This document shows, piece after piece, positions 6,694 to 15,478 of a stretch of 38,455 nucleotides of DNA (position 1 is the first letter of the stretch; every line of letters starts with the position of its first letter). The DNA comes from a virus. The DNA lies in the IMG/VR virus record IMGVR_UViG_3300027852_000100, positions 1 through 38,455 of that record; one strand, written 5' to 3'. The notes under the pieces are model-generated. The model searched no databases, was not told the DNA's origin, and saw only the letters and a program-made list of their open reading frames with translations. The translations under genes and the position numbers were made by a program.

Positions 6694-8910
6694 ATGCAGA
6701 TAGGTAACTACAATTTCGGCTTTTTCAAGAAACAAGTTAGCGTTTCACCGCAACAACTGATGCGAGAAGTTTCATCTTCAGCATCCCCATATTTTTCTGA
6801 CTACCAACCCGGTATTTATAATCCTGATAAACTCTTCGAGAAAAGAGGCAATTACGATTTATTTGATAAGATGCGAGAAGATGATCAGATCTCATCTTTA
6901 CTCACGTTAAAGAAAATAGTAATTCTAAACACGGGCTGGGTTATAGAGTGCGAGAACGAGAACATAAAAGAATTTTTAACAAAGTGTCTGACTGAGTATT
7001 TAGATGATGTTTTTGAAAAAAAGATATTCAATATGTTGTCTGCGCTTGATTATGGCTTTTCGTTGTCCGAAAAGGTCGTTGAAACGATTGAAGATGAAGG
7101 CAAATCGAGATGGGTTTTTTCTAGTATAAAGACGAGAGCGCCGCATAGCTTTGAATTGCATAGCGACAAGTTTGGCGTAGTTGAGAAAGTTGTGCAGAAA
7201 ACAGAAGAAGGCGACGTTGAGATTGCTCCCCAGAAATTTATAATATATTCTTATAATGCTGAGTTTGACAATCCTTACGGGAAATCAGATCTGAACAAAG
7301 GCGTATACCGATCTTATACGAGTAAAGACGCTATTATTAAATTTTGGAATATATATCTTGAGCGGTTCGGAATGCCTCTGACAATTGGCAAAGTGCCGAA
7401 GACGGCAAGGGACAGCGATAAAACGACATTCTCTAAGATACTTGAGAAAATACAAGCGAAAACGAGCATGGTTATTCCCGATGATTTCAATGTTGACTTT
7501 CTAACTGCGGCTAACGGCGCGGGGGAATATGAGAAAGCAATAGACAAACATAACTTGATGATAGCAAGAAAGTTGCTAATCCCTGACCTTATCGGTCTTT
7601 CAGGATCGCAGACAGGCGGCGGGTCGTACGCGCTCGGGAAAAAGCAATTTGAGATATTCTATCAGACTATAGAATTTATTAGAAGTGACATCGAAATGCT
7701 GATAAACAGAGAGATGATAGATCCGCTTGTGTTCTGGAATTTCGGAGAGAATGAGAAGGCTACTTTCAAATTCAATTTCATTGATGAGGACAAAAAAGAG
7801 AAAGACGTAAGGTTGTGGCTAGATAGTATAAAAACTGGCAAAGTGCCCGTCGAAATTCCTCATGTGGATTGGCTACTAGAGAGAATAGACGCTCCTTGTT
7901 TGAGCGAGGAGAAGAAAAAAGAGATAGCAGAAGCGAAAGAACGAAATCCGTTCAAAGAGAAAGATGAAGAGGAAGAAGATGAGGGAGAGGAAGGCGAAGA
8001 GGAAGAGAATAACGAAGAGAATGAAGATGGCGAAGATGAGAAGACGGATGGGGATAAGAAGAAGCATACGAAGATAGTATATAAAAGAGAATTATCCATC
8101 TATGAAAAAAAAGTTGATTTCGGGAAAATAGTAAGCGACACTGAAGAGATTGAGAATAGATATAAGGACGAGTTGAGTTCTTTATATAAGTTATCGATCA
8201 ATAGTATTCTGGATGAAATAAAGCAGAAGAAAATAGTCGAACGGAAACGGTATGACCTTATCAATAGCTTGAAGTTGAAGTATACGGGAAGAATACATTT
8301 TTTGACTAAGAAAATGTTAAATGATGGCTATGAGAAAGGGCAAACAACAGTAAAGAAACATAAGCTAGTTTCTGGCGTAACGGATTTGAATGATATTGAT
8401 ATAGCGAACTGGATACGCGAGTATGCATATTATATTACAAGCGCGGAAAGTGATTTTATAATAGGCAAGATCAAACCGGTACTGATCGAAGGCATAACGG
8501 CGGGTAGGAGTATCAAGGATATGGTTATGTCGCTTGAGACTGCATTATCGGGTTATGACATATCGACGAAACCATATCGGCTTGAAGCGATAGTACGGAC
8601 TGTCACGTTATCGGGATATAATGAAGCTAGACTGAAAGAATATGATACGTTGAGTGATGATATAGTAGCTTTCCAATACTCTGCTATTTTAGATGATAGA
8701 ACATCCGCGCTGTGTGAAAGTCTAGATAAAAACGGGCAAGGGATATATAATCCTGACTACGCTCAAAGCATCAATCCGCCAAATCACTTCAATTGCAGAT
8801 CGGTGCTTGTGCCAATTTTCTCAGATGAGCCGACGCCGGATATTAAATCTTTACCGGCCAACATTGAAAAAGATGTCGGCGGATTTTGGAAAACGAGAAG
8901 AGGAATGTAA
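6694..8910 (+). CDS. Portal (DUF935, Mu gp29-like) fused to gpF-like head morphogenesis domain
   Basis: The protein is 738 aa. Residues 1-410 match the Mu gp29/DUF935 portal pattern (WVIECEN, LDYGFSLSEKVVE, NPYGKSDL, FGMPLTIGK, GGSYALGKKQFEI). Residues about 420-460 are a run of Asp/Glu. The C-terminal third matches the Mu gpF/SPP1 gp7 minor head family, including AILDDRTSALCESLDKNG and NPPNHFNCRSVLVPIF. In Mu these are two genes, so this is a natural fusion that tethers the minor head protein to the portal ring. The start codon lacks a ribosome site and lies 6 nt after a -10 box. Confidence 0.9.
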   Translation: MQIGNYNFGFFKKQVSVSPQQLMREVSSSASPYFSDYQPGIYNPDKLFEKRGNYDLFDKMREDDQISSLLTLKKIVILNTGWVIECENENIKEFLTKCLTEYLDDVFEKKIFNMLSALDYGFSLSEKVVETIEDEGKSRWVFSSIKTRAPHSFELHSDKFGVVEKVVQKTEEGDVEIAPQKFIIYSYNAEFDNPYGKSDLNKGVYRSYTSKDAIIKFWNIYLERFGMPLTIGKVPKTARDSDKTTFSKILEKIQAKTSMVIPDDFNVDFLTAANGAGEYEKAIDKHNLMIARKLLIPDLIGLSGSQTGGGSYALGKKQFEIFYQTIEFIRSDIEMLINREMIDPLVFWNFGENEKATFKFNFIDEDKKEKDVRLWLDSIKTGKVPVEIPHVDWLLERIDAPCLSEEKKKEIAEAKERNPFKEKDEEEEDEGEEGEEEENNEENEDGEDEKTDGDKKKHTKIVYKRELSIYEKKVDFGKIVSDTEEIENRYKDELSSLYKLSINSILDEIKQKKIVERKRYDLINSLKLKYTGRIHFLTKKMLNDGYEKGQTTVKKHKLVSGVTDLNDIDIANWIREYAYYITSAESDFIIGKIKPVLIEGITAGRSIKDMVMSLETALSGYDISTKPYRLEAIVRTVTLSGYNEARLKEYDTLSDDIVAFQYSAILDDRTSALCESLDKNGQGIYNPDYAQSINPPNHFNCRSVLVPIFSDEPTPDIKSLPANIEKDVGGFWKTRRGM

Positions 8911-8911
8911 T

Positions 8912-8965
8912 ATGTCAGGAATAAGTCAAAATGGCCTAAATCTTGGTGAGGTAGAAAACTCATGA
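8912..8965 (+). CDS. Possible 17 aa coupled peptide
   Basis: An ATG preceded by AGAGGAATGTAAT opens an 18-codon frame whose stop overlaps the next gene's start as ATGA. The linkage on both sides suggests it may be translated to couple the portal to the next gene. There is no other support. Confidence 0.3.
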   Translation: MSGISQNGLNLGEVENS

Positions 8966-9144
8966 AGATAAAAGTAGGAAACAAAGTATATGATAGCGCA
9001 GAAGAGCCTATAATGGTGATTTTGGCTGATCAGGATAAAATAAATATTATAAATATGCATCCGGATTGCACTAAATATGTTCAATATCCTAGCTTAGAAT
9101 ACAGTGTTGAAGATATAGAAATTTGGGTATCGAAAGAGGGATGA
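8962..9144 (+). CDS. 60 aa conserved-type phage protein
   Basis: The product starts MKIKVGNKVYDSAEEPIMVIL and continues DQDKINIINM... with a YxxYP segment. Small proteins with this KVGNKVYDS..EPIM pattern are recurrent in phage head regions, but they have no assigned function that I know. The start overlaps the preceding 17-codon frame. It probably has a role in DNA packaging or head assembly by position only. Confidence 0.65.
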   Translation: MKIKVGNKVYDSAEEPIMVILADQDKINIINMHPDCTKYVQYPSLEYSVEDIEIWVSKEG

Positions 9145-9203
9145 CAGATTAAGAAACAAAAGATTGGAAGGAGAGCATTGATATTTTTAAATGGGGGGAG
9201 TTT

Positions 9204-10844
9204 ATGCCGGTTATTCATGCAGGGATAGACACAGGAACACAGACTTATACAAAGAGCGCTAATTATATTTATTTTTTTAAGATAACCGCGACTGCAGGTG
9301 GGAAGGCGTTGGGTATCGGGTTCAGAAATGGGGTGAATTATGGCCTTGATCATCTCAAAGGCGCTCTTTATACAGACTCGTCCGGTCCCGATACTTTGAT
9401 AGCGGGTTCAGAAACAGAGGAACTTGAGGGATGGGTTGCGCCGTCGACATGGCATTGGCTGGAGATAACGTCGCCTCCCGATCTTGTATCTGGGACGGCC
9501 TACTGGGCTGCGATGTGGGGAGATACGACATGGAAGGGGCCGGACGGAACAACAGGCGCTTCTCATATAGAATATTTATCTGCGACGTATGCGTCGTCAT
9601 GGCCTGCCGGAGCGACTGGCTCTAGCTCGATGAATAACACGAATAATAATATATACATATCGATTGCTAACAGTTTGTCAGTTATAACAGTTCTTGACAG
9701 CGATACTTTGCAAAACGGATGCAAAGACAAAGCATACAGCGAGAATATCAGAGTAGCAAACGGAGTAGCTCCGTATACTTTTTCATGCACGGGTGGAGCG
9801 TTGCCGGATGGTTTAGCGGTGTCTGAAATAGGAGAGGTAATAGGCATACCGACGAAAGCTGGGCTGTTTAATTTTGATATAAGGGTAACTGATAACACTA
9901 CAAGCACATCTGCTGACACTAAAGCGTTATCGATTGTGATAGACGATTATAAAACGTATAATAAGAAGTATAAAAGAAATCCGATCTGTTACGGAATGAT
10001 AAGAAGCATCGTAAAGATGGGCGGAACGTATTATGCTTTTTTTGAAAAGAAACCGACAGACACATGGCAGATATACACGCGAAGTTCAACGGACGGTATC
10101 AAGTTCGGGAACTATACAGACGGGGCTTCTTCGGCATTGCTTGCCGCCGGGGGTGTTGGCGATTTTGATGAGTTTGGACAGGCGGATCCTGCTGTTCTGG
10201 TAGAAGAAGATGCAAATTTCCATATGTGGTACGATGCGCTGGCTGATAATAATGAATGGTTAGGGATAGGGTATGCTTATAAGATAGGGGCTGGAGCATG
10301 GACAAAGAACGCTACAAATCCTGTTCTTGAAGTTGGAGCGGCAGGGACTTGGGATGATAATTGGGTGCATCATCCTTGTGTTATCCACCACGAAGGACTT
10401 TGGTACATGTTTTATGGCGGTCATAGCTCTACAGAGGCGGCACAATGGATTGGTGTGGCGACTTCTCCGGACAGGGAAACATGGACAAAATATTCCGGCA
10501 ATCCGGTCATAAAACCGACGGGGGACGGACCTGACACAAACGACATAAGGCCTTCTAGACCGGTTCTCATTAATGGGGTCTGGCATATGTGGCTATGGGG
10601 ATATACAGACGCTAGTGACTCAAGCCGTAATTGTTTATTCACATCGAAAGATTTATATACATGGGCAAGAGTAGGCAACGGGAAAGATAGCGATCATGGC
10701 GGTCCAGATAGTGATGTTTGGTATTACGAAACTCAGTGCATGGATAGCATAGTCGAAAAAAACAAACTAAAAATGTACTTGCTTGGTTATGGTTACACAT
10801 ATACAGTAGGATATTCTGAACAAGATATACAAGAGGCGAAATAA
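9204..10844 (+). CDS. Ig-domain/five-bladed propeller glycosidase-like structural protein
   Basis: The start follows GGGGGAG. This 546 aa protein has a beta-rich N-terminal region (1-155, a jelly-roll-like module with repeated Trp/Gly), a putative Ig domain of the He_PIG type (about 160-250: VAPYTFSCTGGALPDGLAV, GEVIGIPTKAGLFNF), and a C-terminal region of about 290 aa with repeated blades of GH43/GH32-like propellers (QADPAVLVEEDANFHMWYDA, HHPCVIHHEGLWYMFYGG, RPSRPVLINGVWHMW, and TSPDRETWTKY). Acidic residues sit at the starts of blades, but the catalytic triad cannot be fixed by eye. Lying between portal and protease/scaffold, it is probably a virion protein: a decoration or sugar-binding/cleaving module. 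Confidence 0.75.
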   Translation: MPVIHAGIDTGTQTYTKSANYIYFFKITATAGGKALGIGFRNGVNYGLDHLKGALYTDSSGPDTLIAGSETEELEGWVAPSTWHWLEITSPPDLVSGTAYWAAMWGDTTWKGPDGTTGASHIEYLSATYASSWPAGATGSSSMNNTNNNIYISIANSLSVITVLDSDTLQNGCKDKAYSENIRVANGVAPYTFSCTGGALPDGLAVSEIGEVIGIPTKAGLFNFDIRVTDNTTSTSADTKALSIVIDDYKTYNKKYKRNPICYGMIRSIVKMGGTYYAFFEKKPTDTWQIYTRSSTDGIKFGNYTDGASSALLAAGGVGDFDEFGQADPAVLVEEDANFHMWYDALADNNEWLGIGYAYKIGAGAWTKNATNPVLEVGAAGTWDDNWVHHPCVIHHEGLWYMFYGGHSSTEAAQWIGVATSPDRETWTKYSGNPVIKPTGDGPDTNDIRPSRPVLINGVWHMWLWGYTDASDSSRNCLFTSKDLYTWARVGNGKDSDHGGPDSDVWYYETQCMDSIVEKNKLKMYLLGYGYTYTVGYSEQDIQEAK

Positions 10845-11446
10845 TGGAAATTAGAAATCCGATAATAAAAGGCGCGCCGATTGAGGTTGACGCATGGGTC
10901 GATGTGACTCAGAATGCTTTCAGAACAGGGGCTGACATTGATCTAAATAAATGCGATGGGACTTTATACATCGATGCGGCGCTGACAGATGAGACGGCTC
11001 ATACGGGAACGAAGTTAATAGCGCAGATATCTTCGGCTGCCGTAGACAATGAATTTTGGCTGGATTATACGACTACGACGTTTGCGACAGGAACAGCGAA
11101 CTTAGAGACGATAACGAGTAGTCCGTTAAACGCTGGCGATGACTCGATTACATGCGCAGACACTACAGGATATACAACAGCGGGCTGGAAGTTTATAAAG
11201 GATACAACGATAGCGGATAGTGAGATGATATATGAGATATCATTCAGCACAAACACAAGCGTAAAGATATTAGACGGCGTCAAGAGACAGCACTCTTCTG
11301 CTATGTTGTCTGATGTCACGGCGCAATGGATTGTTGATTTGCCAGAAACTGCGTCGAGAGCTAGAATTATATATGACAACACTAACGATCCAGACGGGGC
11401 TACGATAGCGACAAGATGTCGAGTCTCGAAACGATATAGCGTATAG
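10844..11446 (+). CDS. Probable virion protein, 200 aa, beta-rich
   Basis: The ATG overlaps the previous stop as TAATG, so the two genes are coupled. The product is Thr/Ala/Asp-rich with alternating hydrophobic residues, typical of structural beta proteins. Its C-terminal half (ITSSPLNAGDDSITC, TAGWKFIKDTTIADSEMIYE, VKRQHSSAML) resembles modules seen in phage fibre or decoration proteins, where a GAT.-like turn precedes a 'gv.RG..gT.a' motif. No enzymatic motif. A decoration or appendage role alongside the propeller protein is inferred from position. Confidence 0.6.
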   Translation: MEIRNPIIKGAPIEVDAWVDVTQNAFRTGADIDLNKCDGTLYIDAALTDETAHTGTKLIAQISSAAVDNEFWLDYTTTTFATGTANLETITSSPLNAGDDSITCADTTGYTTAGWKFIKDTTIADSEMIYEISFSTNTSVKILDGVKRQHSSAMLSDVTAQWIVDLPETASRARIIYDNTNDPDGATIATRCRVSKRYSV

Positions 11447-11456
11447 GGGTATTAAA

Positions 11457-12809
11457 ATGCCAACACCAAAACCGAAAACAGATGAGAAAGAAAAAGACTT
11501 TATCAATAGATGCATGAGTGACAAGACAATGCTTGAAGAGTTCCCTGATCAGGAAAAAAGAGCGGGAGTCTGTCACGCGCAATTGAAAGAAGAATTGAAA
11601 AAAGAAGAAAGCTTCGATTGCGAATGTATCGAATGCGGACATAAGACAACTTCTGAGGAACATTGTAAAGATTTAATATGTCCCGAGTGTGGTGGTAAGA
11701 CGAGAAGATTAGAAAGACCAGGCACGGGGCAGAAATTCGAGAAGACGATTGAAAAGAAAGAAGTTTATGATATCAATGATTTTGAGATTTTCAAAGTAGG
11801 GACATGGCACAAGCAAAAGTATACTGAAAAAGACCTCGACGACATTGTTGAAAGTTTCGCTGAGATAGGCGCTGAGATAAAGCCATTTTTGAAATTAGGG
11901 CACGAAGAAAATCAAAAAATATTGCAAAAGGAAGGATGGCCGGCAATCGGTTGGATTACAAATCTCAGAAGAGAAGGCGAGGCTTTGATTGCCAAGATAT
12001 CGAGTATGCCTAAAAAAATATACGAGTTAATAAATAAAAAGGCATATGGCAGAGCGAGCTCGGAAATATACTTTAATTTGCAGATGGGCAAGAAAAGATA
12101 TCCAAGGGTTTTGAGGGCGGTGGCTTTATTGGGAGCGGAAACGCCTGAAGTCACGACGTTGGATGACTTCATAAATTTATATCAGCATGACAATTATGAA
12201 AAAATACATTCATACCAAAATCACGATTATGAAAAAATTGAATATTGTGATTTGACAAAAGAAGAGGAAGGAAAAATGGATTTCGAAAAAGAAGTAAAAA
12301 AACTGAAAGAACAAATTGAAAAAATGACAAAAGAAAATGTGGAAAGCGTAAAAAAAAGCGAGTTAATAGCAAAAGAGAACGAAACACTAAAAGAAGAAAA
12401 AGAAAAATTCGCGCATGACAAGAGAGAAGACGAGGTCAGGACATACGTTAAGGAAAAAATAAAAGAAGGTAAAGTCTTACCGTCTCAAGAAGAATATTAT
12501 ATTTCAGTTGCGCTAGGAGACAATGACGAACTAGTGTATTATTCTAAAGACGAAAAGAAAGAAATTAAAGGCGATAGGTTTGCGTTTCTCAAGACAATAA
12601 TTGAAAACAATCCGAATATCGTTGAGATGGAAGAGAAGAGCAGACACATCGAGAAGAAGCATGTTGAAAAATTCTCATCGTTTAAGACTGAGGAAGAGAG
12701 AGGGGAATATCTCGATGCTGAAATTAAAAAACTTATGAAAGACGACAATTCTTTGACGTATAGCGACGCTTATTCTGCTGTAGTCGAAGAATTAGGGGAG
12801 GATACATAA
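11457..12809 (+). CDS. Prohead protease/scaffold (Mu gpI-like) with zinc-ribbon N-terminus
   Basis: The protein is 450 aa. An N-terminal segment (FINRCMSDKTMLEEFPDQEKRAG) precedes a zinc ribbon with CxxC pairs (CECIECG, CPECGG, residues 54-80). The middle (about 105-245) has the gpI-like pattern of head maturation proteases: FKVGTWHKQKYTEKDLDDIV, PFLKLGHEENQ, GWITNLRREG, and YGRASSEIY. From 265 onwards it is Lys/Glu-rich coiled coil, as expected for the scaffold, followed by a C-terminal capsid-binding tail. It sits directly before decoration and capsid genes, the standard order. It is expected to organise capsomers and then cleave itself. Confidence 0.8.
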   Translation: MPTPKPKTDEKEKDFINRCMSDKTMLEEFPDQEKRAGVCHAQLKEELKKEESFDCECIECGHKTTSEEHCKDLICPECGGKTRRLERPGTGQKFEKTIEKKEVYDINDFEIFKVGTWHKQKYTEKDLDDIVESFAEIGAEIKPFLKLGHEENQKILQKEGWPAIGWITNLRREGEALIAKISSMPKKIYELINKKAYGRASSEIYFNLQMGKKRYPRVLRAVALLGAETPEVTTLDDFINLYQHDNYEKIHSYQNHDYEKIEYCDLTKEEEGKMDFEKEVKKLKEQIEKMTKENVESVKKSELIAKENETLKEEKEKFAHDKREDEVRTYVKEKIKEGKVLPSQEEYYISVALGDNDELVYYSKDEKKEIKGDRFAFLKTIIENNPNIVEMEEKSRHIEKKHVEKFSSFKTEEERGEYLDAEIKKLMKDDNSLTYSDAYSAVVEELGEDT

Positions 12810-12810
12810 A

Positions 12811-13320
12811 ATGGCAATGGTTAACGGAGTAGGGAAAGAGTACGATATAACAATGAAATGCGGGACATACTGTAAAACGACTACATCGCAATATATGCTC
12901 TGTGGAATGCAGGGCAAAGACACAACTACCGCAGGGTTCACAGGCTATGTCACAAACGCAGAGGCGACAGGATTAAGCAGCTCTATCACGGCTGATTACG
13001 CGTTAGGTATTATTCAGTCTTATCAAAGCGCCAATTCAGAATATATGACAGTTAGACTATTCGGAATATCAAGAGCGATATGTTCGGCATCGGTCAACGC
13101 TGGTGATTGGGTAAAAGCTTACGAGGGATCTTCAGTAACGACTAGACGAGGGCAGGTAACGGCGATAGCTGACGCATCATCGATAACTGCGGGGATAGCT
13201 ACAACATCTTCTTTCACATGTATTCTCGGGAGAGCGTTGAACGACGGCCAGACAGGAGCGGCTATCTCGCTATTTTTGAACCCTCAATTATACGATAGAC
13301 AATTTATAGGGGAGTCATAA
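12811..13320 (+). CDS. Head decoration/cement protein (DUF2190-like)
   Basis: This 169 aa small-residue-rich beta protein ends with CILGRALNDGQTGAAISLFL, the signature stretch of capsid cement proteins of the DUF2190 type. It has five Cys in the N-terminal and middle parts. The position between scaffold and major capsid gene is typical. It probably binds the outer capsid surface at threefold sites after expansion. Confidence 0.75.
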   Translation: MAMVNGVGKEYDITMKCGTYCKTTTSQYMLCGMQGKDTTTAGFTGYVTNAEATGLSSSITADYALGIIQSYQSANSEYMTVRLFGISRAICSASVNAGDWVKAYEGSSVTTRRGQVTAIADASSITAGIATTSSFTCILGRALNDGQTGAAISLFLNPQLYDRQFIGES

Positions 13321-13321
13321 C

Positions 13322-14239
13322 ATGCCAGAAAAAAGTATTAGAGAAAACAAAGCGCTAAGTAATGTTAGCGTAAATTATAAAAATGCGGATTATATAGCTC
13401 AGGATGTACTGGCTGACTATAAAGTTACGCATCAGTCTGATAATTATCTGATCTATAATTCAGATTATAGATTGCCGGAAACTTATCAGGCGAACGGATC
13501 ACCAGCGAACGTAACGAAATGGAGCGCGTCGACTAGCAGTTATTTCTGCGCTAAACATTCGCTGAAGGATGTAATAACGGATGTTGACAAGAACAATGTT
13601 GACTCTCCGTTAAATTTGGACAGAGACACAGTTGAGTTTCTAACAGATAAGATACAATTAAGACAAGAGTACGATGCGGCGAAATTGTTGTTTACAACTA
13701 CTACATTTTCGAACTACACAGCTTTAACTGGAGATACCCATTGGGATACAACTACAGCCGCGCCTATACAAAATGTGTTAAGCGCAACTGGGGTCATTTT
13801 GCAAAGTGTGGGCAGAAGACCGAACAAAATAGCGATAGGTTGGACGCCTTACGTCGCTTTGCGGGAAAATTCAAGCGTATATGGCAGAGTTCAATATGTT
13901 GAACGGGCTGTATTAACGCCTGATTTGTTAGCGTCATTATTCGATGTTGGTAAACTATTCGCGGGCGCAGCTCAAAGAGACACATCTATGGAAGGGATAG
14001 CTGCATCGAAAAGCAATATTTGGGGCAACTATTGTCTAGTTGGGTTTTTTGAGAATGCTCCGGGGCTGAAGAAGGTATCAGCTGGCAATCTGTTTAGAGC
14101 GACAAGCGAAGGCTCGCCGTTCAAAGTCAGAAAGTGGTACGATGAGGATGTTGAAGGAACTTGGATACAGGTTCAGACGATGTATCAAGCAAAAACGGTA
14201 GCGACGTCTGCCGGATATTTATTTAGTGATGTATTGTAA
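13322..14239 (+). CDS. Major capsid protein (HK97-type fold expected)
   Basis: The 305 aa product has the organisation of Mu-like/HK97-type major capsid proteins: an N-terminal arm (NKALSNVSVNYKNADYIAQDVL), E-loop-like region, a long helix with RQEYDAAKLLFT, then GRRPNKIAIGWTPYVALREN and YVERAVLTPDLLASLFDVGK, and a C-terminal beta segment (KVRKWYDEDVEGTWIQVQ) ending in a domain that closes the A-domain. The gene starts one nucleotide after the decoration gene's stop. Confidence 0.85.
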   Translation: MPEKSIRENKALSNVSVNYKNADYIAQDVLADYKVTHQSDNYLIYNSDYRLPETYQANGSPANVTKWSASTSSYFCAKHSLKDVITDVDKNNVDSPLNLDRDTVEFLTDKIQLRQEYDAAKLLFTTTTFSNYTALTGDTHWDTTTAAPIQNVLSATGVILQSVGRRPNKIAIGWTPYVALRENSSVYGRVQYVERAVLTPDLLASLFDVGKLFAGAAQRDTSMEGIAASKSNIWGNYCLVGFFENAPGLKKVSAGNLFRATSEGSPFKVRKWYDEDVEGTWIQVQTMYQAKTVATSAGYLFSDVL

Positions 14240-14247
14240 GAGGTGAT

Positions 14248-14466
14248 ATGAAAGAAATAAAACTCAAAAGTATTGACAAAGATAAGACTGCAAAGAATGC
14301 TAAAGAGTATGAAAACATAACAAAGCAAAAGCAAAACGTTGAGAAGTCTGGCGATAAAGTATTATATCATCAGCGAACGGAGTATGGCAACGGAGTTGTT
14401 AAAAACAAACTGATTGGCATTCTGAAGGATGGCAAGACTATCTTTGATGTGGGGATAAAAAAATAA
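14248..14466 (+). CDS. 72 aa hypothetical, head-tail region
   Basis: A Lys-rich small protein (MKEIKLKSIDKDKTAKNAKE, then KLIGILKDGKTIFDVGIKK), preceded by AAGAGGTGAT, a good ribosome site. Its stop abuts the next ATG. By position it may help head completion. No family recognised. Confidence 0.6.
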   Translation: MKEIKLKSIDKDKTAKNAKEYENITKQKQNVEKSGDKVLYHQRTEYGNGVVKNKLIGILKDGKTIFDVGIKK

Positions 14467-14955
14467 ATGGCTTATGCTACTTCAACAAGCGTGTTAGTAA
14501 TATTGCCCGGACTGCCTCAAACAACGACAACGGAAGGATACACGGCGAGCGTGGCAATAATAGACGCGCATATTGTAAGAGCGGACAGTTTAATAAATTC
14601 GAAATGCGCTAACAGGTACGACGTGCCTTTTAGCGCAGTCCCTGCAATTATAAAAACAATAAGCGAAGATGTGTCTGTTTATTTATCCTATCGATCTTTT
14701 TATACTCAAGATAATCAGAATAGGACAGAATATTTTGAAGAGTTGCGGGACAGAGCTTACGATTGGCTTGAGCAAGTATCAGACGGATCGATGAAGCTTG
14801 TTGACTCAAGCGGAAATTTGATAGCGGAGAGAGCGTCTACATCCGCAGACTTTATAAGTTCCAATACTGAAGATTATCATTCATTCTTCGATTTTGATGA
14901 TTGTACTAATTGGGGATTTGACAGCGATATGTTGGACGCGATAGACCGTGGTTAA
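14467..14955 (+). CDS. Head-tail connector, Mu gp36-like (DUF1320)
   Basis: 162 aa. The N-terminal half is the helical connector pattern: AYATSTSVLVILPGLPQTTT, IIDAHIVRADSLINSKCANR, VPFSAVPAIIKTISEDVSVY, LSYRSFYTQDN, then RAYDWLEQVSDG. This is the DUF1320/gp36 family, which forms the ring between portal and tail. The C-terminus is an acidic tail (FDFDDCTNWGFDSDML). Confidence 0.85.
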   Translation: MAYATSTSVLVILPGLPQTTTTEGYTASVAIIDAHIVRADSLINSKCANRYDVPFSAVPAIIKTISEDVSVYLSYRSFYTQDNQNRTEYFEELRDRAYDWLEQVSDGSMKLVDSSGNLIAERASTSADFISSNTEDYHSFFDFDDCTNWGFDSDMLDAIDRG

Positions 14956-15478
14956 ATTCGAAGCAAAAAACTTGGTGAGAGTTTCTAAAAAGCTGGAAGG
15001 GCTTGAAGACAGGATGAAAAATCCGGCGATAGCATTTAAGCGGATATCGGTTGAAGGATGGAAAGACGTCCTTGATCATTTTAGAAAAGAAGAAGATCAA
15101 GATGGCGAAAAATGGGCGAAGCTACAAGGGAAAAAGCAGAAAGACGAAAAGGGGCTAATACGAAAAAAACCAAAGAAAAAAAAATTCGCAAAGTTAAAGG
15201 GGCTAATACGAAAAAAGCCAAAAAAAAAGCCAATTGGCAAAGGGATAAAAAGAAAGACAAGGAGTAAAGGGAAAATTTTGCAAGATACAGGAAGGCTGAG
15301 GGCTTCGATAAGACATAAAGTCATAAAAAATGAGGCTATTGTTTTTACAGTTGTGGAGTATGCTAAAGCTCATCAGGAGGGGATTGGAGTTCCGCAAAGA
15401 TCGTTTATGGGCTTGAGCAAAACAGCTTTAGAAAAAGCAACGGAGTTGATAAAAAAATATGTCCTTGAACTTAAATAA
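14948..15478 (+). CDS. Virion morphogenesis protein, Mu gpG-like, with Lys-rich repeat insertion
   Basis: The probable start is GTG overlapping the previous stop by 8 nt; an ATG at codon 22 (15011) is the fallback. The N-terminus (LVRVSKKLEGLEDRMKNP...) and C-terminus (ILQDTGRLRASIRH, VEYAKAHQEG, PQRSFMGLSKTALEKA) match the gpG tail-completion family. Between them lies an unusual insertion of about 50 residues, with a tandem duplicated GLIRKKPKKK unit. The insertion gives a strongly positive patch that could touch DNA; this is inference. Confidence 0.8.
   Translation: MVKFEAKNLVRVSKKLEGLEDRMKNPAIAFKRISVEGWKDVLDHFRKEEDQDGEKWAKLQGKKQKDEKGLIRKKPKKKKFAKLKGLIRKKPKKKPIGKGIKRKTRSKGKILQDTGRLRASIRHKVIKNEAIVFTVVEYAKAHQEGIGVPQRSFMGLSKTALEKATELIKKYVLELK

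Noticed and set aside
7860-8099. Ser/Phe-rich minus-strand frames opposite the portal linker
   Set aside because: They are the antisense of an Asp/Glu-rich stretch; composition is explained by the linker.
9178-9203. TTG after GGAAGGAGAGCA as a small gene start before the propeller protein
   Set aside because: It encodes only about 16 residues and runs out of frame into the next start; no support.
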